In this document: positions 4,758 through 7,607 of the stretch, in pieces
Layout of the letters: every line of letters starts with the position of its first letter
Numbering within the stretch: position 1 is the stretch's first letter
DNA from: Tissierellaceae bacterium
GTDB taxonomy: Bacteria > Bacillota > Clostridia > Tissierellales > Tissierellaceae
Reading direction: 5' to 3'
Assembly (NCBI GenBank): GCA_029264075.1
Contig: JARICQ010000135.1
Location: 1-7,607, forward strand
Length of the DNA stretch: 7,607 nt
Translations under genes and position numbers: made by a program
The notes under the pieces: generated by a model
Database searches by the model: none
Seen by the model: the letters and a program-made list of their open reading frames with translations, nothing else
Told to the model about the DNA's origin: nothing

Positions 4758-7181
4758 ATGACTACAAACAAAGAATACGATAGAATAATTGATATAAACA
4801 TAGAAAATGAAATGAAAAAATCCTACTTAGATTATTCCATGAGTGTAATAATGAGTAGAGCACTTCCAGATGTAAGAGACGGGCTCAAGCCCGTTCATAG
4901 AAGAATAATATATGCAATGGACGATCTTGGAATGGGACCTGACAAGCAGTACAGGAAGTCTGCAAGGGTTGTCGGGGACGTACTAGGTAAGTACCATCCA
5001 CATGGAGACAGTTCAGTCTATGAGGCTATGGTAAGGCTTGCCCAGGATTTCAATACCAGATACCCACTAGTAAATGGCCACGGTAACTTTGGGTCTATAG
5101 ATGGGGATAGTGCAGCAGCCATGCGTTATACAGAGGCAAAAATGACCAAACTCACCATGGAGCTTTTAAGGGATATTGGAAAGGAAACTGTAGACTATAG
5201 ATTGAATTTTGATGAGACCTTAAAAGAACCTATAGTACTTCCAAGCAAGTTTCCAAACCTAATGGTAAATGGTTCATCAGGTATAGCAGTAGGTATGGCT
5301 ACAAATATACCACCACACAATCTAAGTGAAGTAGTAGACGGCACAGTCATGCTAATAGACAATCCAGATACTACAATAGATGAACTAATGACAGTAATAA
5401 AAGGGCCAGACTTCCCTACAGGCGCACATATAATGGGCAAGGAAGCCATCCAATCTGCCTTTAGAACAGGCAGGGGTAAAATAAGAGTAAGGGCCTTTGC
5501 AGAAATAGAGGATATGGGAAAGGGAAAACAAAGGATAATAGTTACAGAGATACCATATCAGGTAAATAAATCTAGGCTTATACTTAAGATAGCCGAGCAT
5601 GTAAGGAATAAGCGAATAGAAGGGATATCCGATTTAAGGGATGAATCTGACAGAGATGGTATGAGGATAGTTATAGAACTTAAAAGAGATACAAATGCAA
5701 ATGTAGTCTTGAATAACTTATTTAAGTATACTCAGATGCAGACTACATTTGGAGTAATCATGCTAGCCCTCGTAGACAATGAGCCAAAGGTTTTAAATCT
5801 AAAAGAGATGCTATATCATTATATAGAGCATCAAAAGGAAATAATTACCAGAAGAACAGAGTTTGATCTTAAAAAGGCAGAGGCTCGTGCTCATATCGTT
5901 GAAGGACTAAGGATTGCCCTTGATCATATAGATGAAATAATAAAACTTATAAGAGCAAGTAATAGTGATGCAGAAGCTAGGGAAAATTTGATGGATAAAT
6001 TTGAACTATCTGAAATACAATCCCAAGCTATATTGGACATGAGACTTAAAAGACTTACTGGTCTTGAAAGAGGTAAATTAGACGAAGAATACAAAGAGCT
6101 TATAAAAGAAATAAATCGCCTGACTGAAATACTAGCAAGCGAACTACTAGTAAGAGAGATAATAAAGGATGAACTTATCGAAATAAAAGAAAAATATGGA
6201 GATCTCAGAAGGACTAGAATACTTCCTTCATCAGAAGAAATAAATATGGAAGATATGATAGAGGAAGAAGATGTAGTACTTACTCTTACTCATTTTGGAT
6301 ATATAAAGAGAACTCCAGAGTATACCTACAAGACCCAAAGAAGGGGCGGAAGGGGCATCATAGGACTCACAACCAGGGATGATGACTTTGTAGACAAGAT
6401 GTATATAACATCAACCCATGACAATATACTCTTCTTTACCAACAAGGGAAAGGTGTTTTCACTTAAGGCCTATGAAATTCCAGAAGGTAGCAGGCAGGCA
6501 AGAGGTACTGCTATTATCAATCTCTTAAATCTAGAAAAAGATGAAAAAATAAATGCTATGATTCCTATATCAAAGGATAATGAGGACGAAAACCTAGTAT
6601 TCATTACCAAGGGCGGAATAATCAAAAAAACTACCCTTGATAGCTATGACAATATCAGAACCAACGGTATAATAGCCATATCTCTAAGAGAAGGAGACGA
6701 ACTTATAGATGTTAGGAAGACAGATAACTGTAAGGATATAATCATAGTTACTGAAAAGGGAATGTCTATCAGGTTTGATGAGACTGATGTAAGAAGCATG
6801 GGAAGAACTGCAATGGGTGTGAAGGCTATAGATCTAAGAGAAGATGACAAGGTTGTATCCATGGAACTGGCATGTGACGGTGAAAACCTCCTTGTAATAT
6901 CAGAGCTTGGTTTTGGAAAGAGGACACCCCTAGATGAATACAACAAGCAAAGAAGAGGCGGAAAAGGTCTGATCACCTACAATATAAGAGATAAAACTGG
7001 TGATATAGTTTCAGCCAAGGTAGTAGATGACAATGATGAACTGATGATAATATCTCAAAAAGGAACCATAATAAGGATAACAGCTAAAGATATTTCTATA
7101 ATGGGAAGATCAACCCAAGGTGTTACCCTCATGAAGATGCAGGATGACAGGGTAGTAGCTATAGCAAAATATACTGTATAA
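4758..7181 (+). CDS. gyrA: DNA gyrase subunit A
   Basis: GyrA is the DNA breakage-reunion and wrapping subunit of gyrase. The 807 residues contain the winged-helix domain with Arg123 and catalytic Tyr124 (AMRYTEAKM), a tower with Ile176 in GSSGIAVGM (the DNA-intercalating Ile of the family), a coiled-coil gate around 360-500, and a six-bladed C-terminal pinwheel from about 505. A GyrA-box, QRRGGRG, is at 527-533 in blade 1, the mark of a supercoiling gyrase. A second one, QRRGGKG, is at 731-737. The quinolone-determining stretch HPHGDSSVYEA carries Ser85 and Glu89 at the E. coli Ser83 and Asp87 positions, a sensitive-type pattern. The ATG is 12 bases after the gyrB stop and is preceded by AGGGGG at 4744-4749, which overlaps that stop codon. 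There is no long acidic tail, as is common in Firmicutes. The gene is followed by a terminator, so it ends the operon. Confidence 0.98.
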   Translation: MTTNKEYDRIIDINIENEMKKSYLDYSMSVIMSRALPDVRDGLKPVHRRIIYAMDDLGMGPDKQYRKSARVVGDVLGKYHPHGDSSVYEAMVRLAQDFNTRYPLVNGHGNFGSIDGDSAAAMRYTEAKMTKLTMELLRDIGKETVDYRLNFDETLKEPIVLPSKFPNLMVNGSSGIAVGMATNIPPHNLSEVVDGTVMLIDNPDTTIDELMTVIKGPDFPTGAHIMGKEAIQSAFRTGRGKIRVRAFAEIEDMGKGKQRIIVTEIPYQVNKSRLILKIAEHVRNKRIEGISDLRDESDRDGMRIVIELKRDTNANVVLNNLFKYTQMQTTFGVIMLALVDNEPKVLNLKEMLYHYIEHQKEIITRRTEFDLKKAEARAHIVEGLRIALDHIDEIIKLIRASNSDAEARENLMDKFELSEIQSQAILDMRLKRLTGLERGKLDEEYKELIKEINRLTEILASELLVREIIKDELIEIKEKYGDLRRTRILPSSEEINMEDMIEEEDVVLTLTHFGYIKRTPEYTYKTQRRGGRGIIGLTTRDDDFVDKMYITSTHDNILFFTNKGKVFSLKAYEIPEGSRQARGTAIINLLNLEKDEKINAMIPISKDNEDENLVFITKGGIIKKTTLDSYDNIRTNGIIAISLREGDELIDVRKTDNCKDIIIVTEKGMSIRFDETDVRSMGRTAMGVKAIDLREDDKVVSMELACDGENLLVISELGFGKRTPLDEYNKQRRGGKGLITYNIRDKTGDIVSAKVVDDNDELMIISQKGTIIRITAKDISIMGRSTQGVTLMKMQDDRVVAIAKYTV

Positions 7182-7195
7182 AAAAATAGAGTTAA

Positions 7196-7236
7196 AAAAG
7201 AAGACAAGGGACAAGAAGTTGTCCCTGTCTTCTTTT
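7196..7236 (+). terminator. Intrinsic terminator after gyrA
   Basis: The sequence folds into a long hairpin. An inner stem GGGACAA/TTGTCCC closes a GAAG loop (7215-7218), and an outer A-T-rich stem AAAAGAAGACA/TGTCTTCTTTT continues it. That gives 18 base pairs with a single bulged A. The right arm ends in TCTTCTTTT, which serves as the U-rich tract, followed by alternating TA. It begins 15 bases after the gyrA stop codon. The other strand also ends in a T run (from the As at 7194-7199), so it may stop transcription both ways. Confidence 0.88.
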
Positions 7237-7248
7237 ATATATATATAC

Positions 7249-7277
7249 TTTACAATATCCCCATTATGTTATAGAAT
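7249..7277 (+). promoter_or_regulatory. Housekeeping-type promoter of the STAS gene
   Basis: TTTACA (7249-7254), 17 bases, then TAGAAT (7272-7277): each hexamer is a 5 of 6 match with ideal spacing. An alternating TA run at 7236-7247 just upstream could act as an AT-rich promoter-enhancing element. The start would be near 7284, giving a leader of about 29 bases. No SigB-type or SigF-type promoter is visible, so basal expression is predicted to use the main sigma factor. Confidence 0.65.
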
Positions 7278-7312
7278 TGTAACACAAATAAGTATAGAGG
7301 AGGAGCTTTCAA

Positions 7313-7607
7313 ATGTCTTTAGAAATTCAAGTAATAGAAGATGAAAAAGAAAATGTTTGGATAATAAGACCGGAGGGAGAAATAGATATATACACCTCTC
7401 CAAAATTCAAACAAAAAGTACTGGATGCCTTTGATAGTGATGAAAAAGATCTATTGATTGATTGTAGTGAACTGGACTACATGGATAGTACAGGACTTGG
7501 AGCATTTATATATATATTGAAAAAGGTAAAGGAAAAAGATAATGAAGTCTATATAGATAATATAAAACCAAATATAAAAAAATTATTTGACATCACCAAA
7601 CTAGATA
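7313..7607 (+). CDS. Anti-sigma factor antagonist, STAS domain (RsbV/SpoIIAA type), 3' end missing
   Basis: The open frame runs off the window after 98 codons, nearly the whole length of a typical anti-anti-sigma factor (about 100-115 residues). The segment LLIDCSELDYMDSTGLGAF (47-65) is the family hallmark. Ser59 in MDSTGLG matches the serine that partner-switching kinases phosphorylate. N-terminal strands (VWIIRPEGEIDIYTSP) and the following helix ILKKVKEK fit the STAS fold. In the family, the unphosphorylated protein binds the anti-sigma kinase (RsbW or SpoIIAB) and frees the sigma factor. The ATG has AGGAGG at 7298-7303 with a 9-base gap, plus its own promoter and an upstream terminator. 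By analogy with Clostridioides difficile, an rsbW and sigB pair may follow, but that is outside the window. Whether it is RsbV or another STAS protein cannot be settled here, so no symbol is given. Confidence 0.9.
   Translation, partial: MSLEIQVIEDEKENVWIIRPEGEIDIYTSPKFKQKVLDAFDSDEKDLLIDCSELDYMDSTGLGAFIYILKKVKEKDNEVYIDNIKPNIKKLFDITKLD

Noticed and set aside
4994..5002. DnaA-box-like CCATCCACA in gyrA
   Set aside because: It has two mismatches and encodes the invariant His-Pro-His of GyrA, which explains the bases.
6644..6976. 110-codon open frame on the minus strand inside gyrA
   Set aside because: It is antisense to the conserved pinwheel repeats, has no recognisable domain and is explained by the codon bias of gyrA.
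7267..7275. Reading the promoter before the STAS gene as an extended -10, TGTTATAGA
   Set aside because: The hexamer is a 4 of 6 match and the spacing to TTTACA would be 15 bases; TAGAAT with 17 bases is better.

Overview
The window is a stretch of conserved bacterial chromosome starting at the replication origin. It lies immediately downstream of where dnaA would be expected (dnaA itself is not included). In order on the + strand it holds the right edge of oriC, dnaN, yaaA, recF, remB, gyrB and gyrA. After a strong hairpin terminator and a new promoter comes the start of a STAS-domain anti-anti-sigma factor that runs off the right edge. All genes point the same way, away from the presumed origin. 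No rRNA, tRNA, mobile element, CRISPR array or gene-free stretch over 300 bases is present.

The organism is a low-GC, Gram-positive-type Firmicute. The evidence is strong AT bias, heavy use of AGA/AGG and ATA codons, purine-rich Shine-Dalgarno sites before every gene, the gene order dnaN-yaaA-recF-remB-gyrB-gyrA, and the presence of RemB, a Firmicutes family. An RsbV-type gene directly after gyrA recalls Clostridioides difficile, where rsbV-rsbW-sigB lies close after gyrA (from memory). A clostridial or tissierellial anaerobe is therefore the best guess; the genus cannot be read from the sequence.

Region by region: 1-40 is an AT-rich origin segment with six CTA/TTA triplets that match the DnaA-trio arrangement of Bacillus subtilis oriC. 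From 66 to 7181 the six genes are packed with gaps of 12 to 27 bases and one 26-base overlap (recF/remB), so they look like one transcription unit with possible internal promoters. They supply the replication clamp, an S4 RNA-binding protein, the RecF recombination mediator, the RemB regulator and both gyrase subunits. From 7196 to 7277 an 18-bp bulged terminator hairpin is followed almost at once by a good housekeeping promoter, which separates the replication/gyrase unit from the signalling gene.

No undescribed multi-gene system is visible. The points most worth checking are the origin triplets at the left edge, a perfect consensus DnaA box inside dnaN, an extended -10 promoter at the yaaA stop codon, and two unusual residues in the GyrB ATP pocket (Ile at the Escherichia coli Lys103 position and Ser at the Arg76 position).
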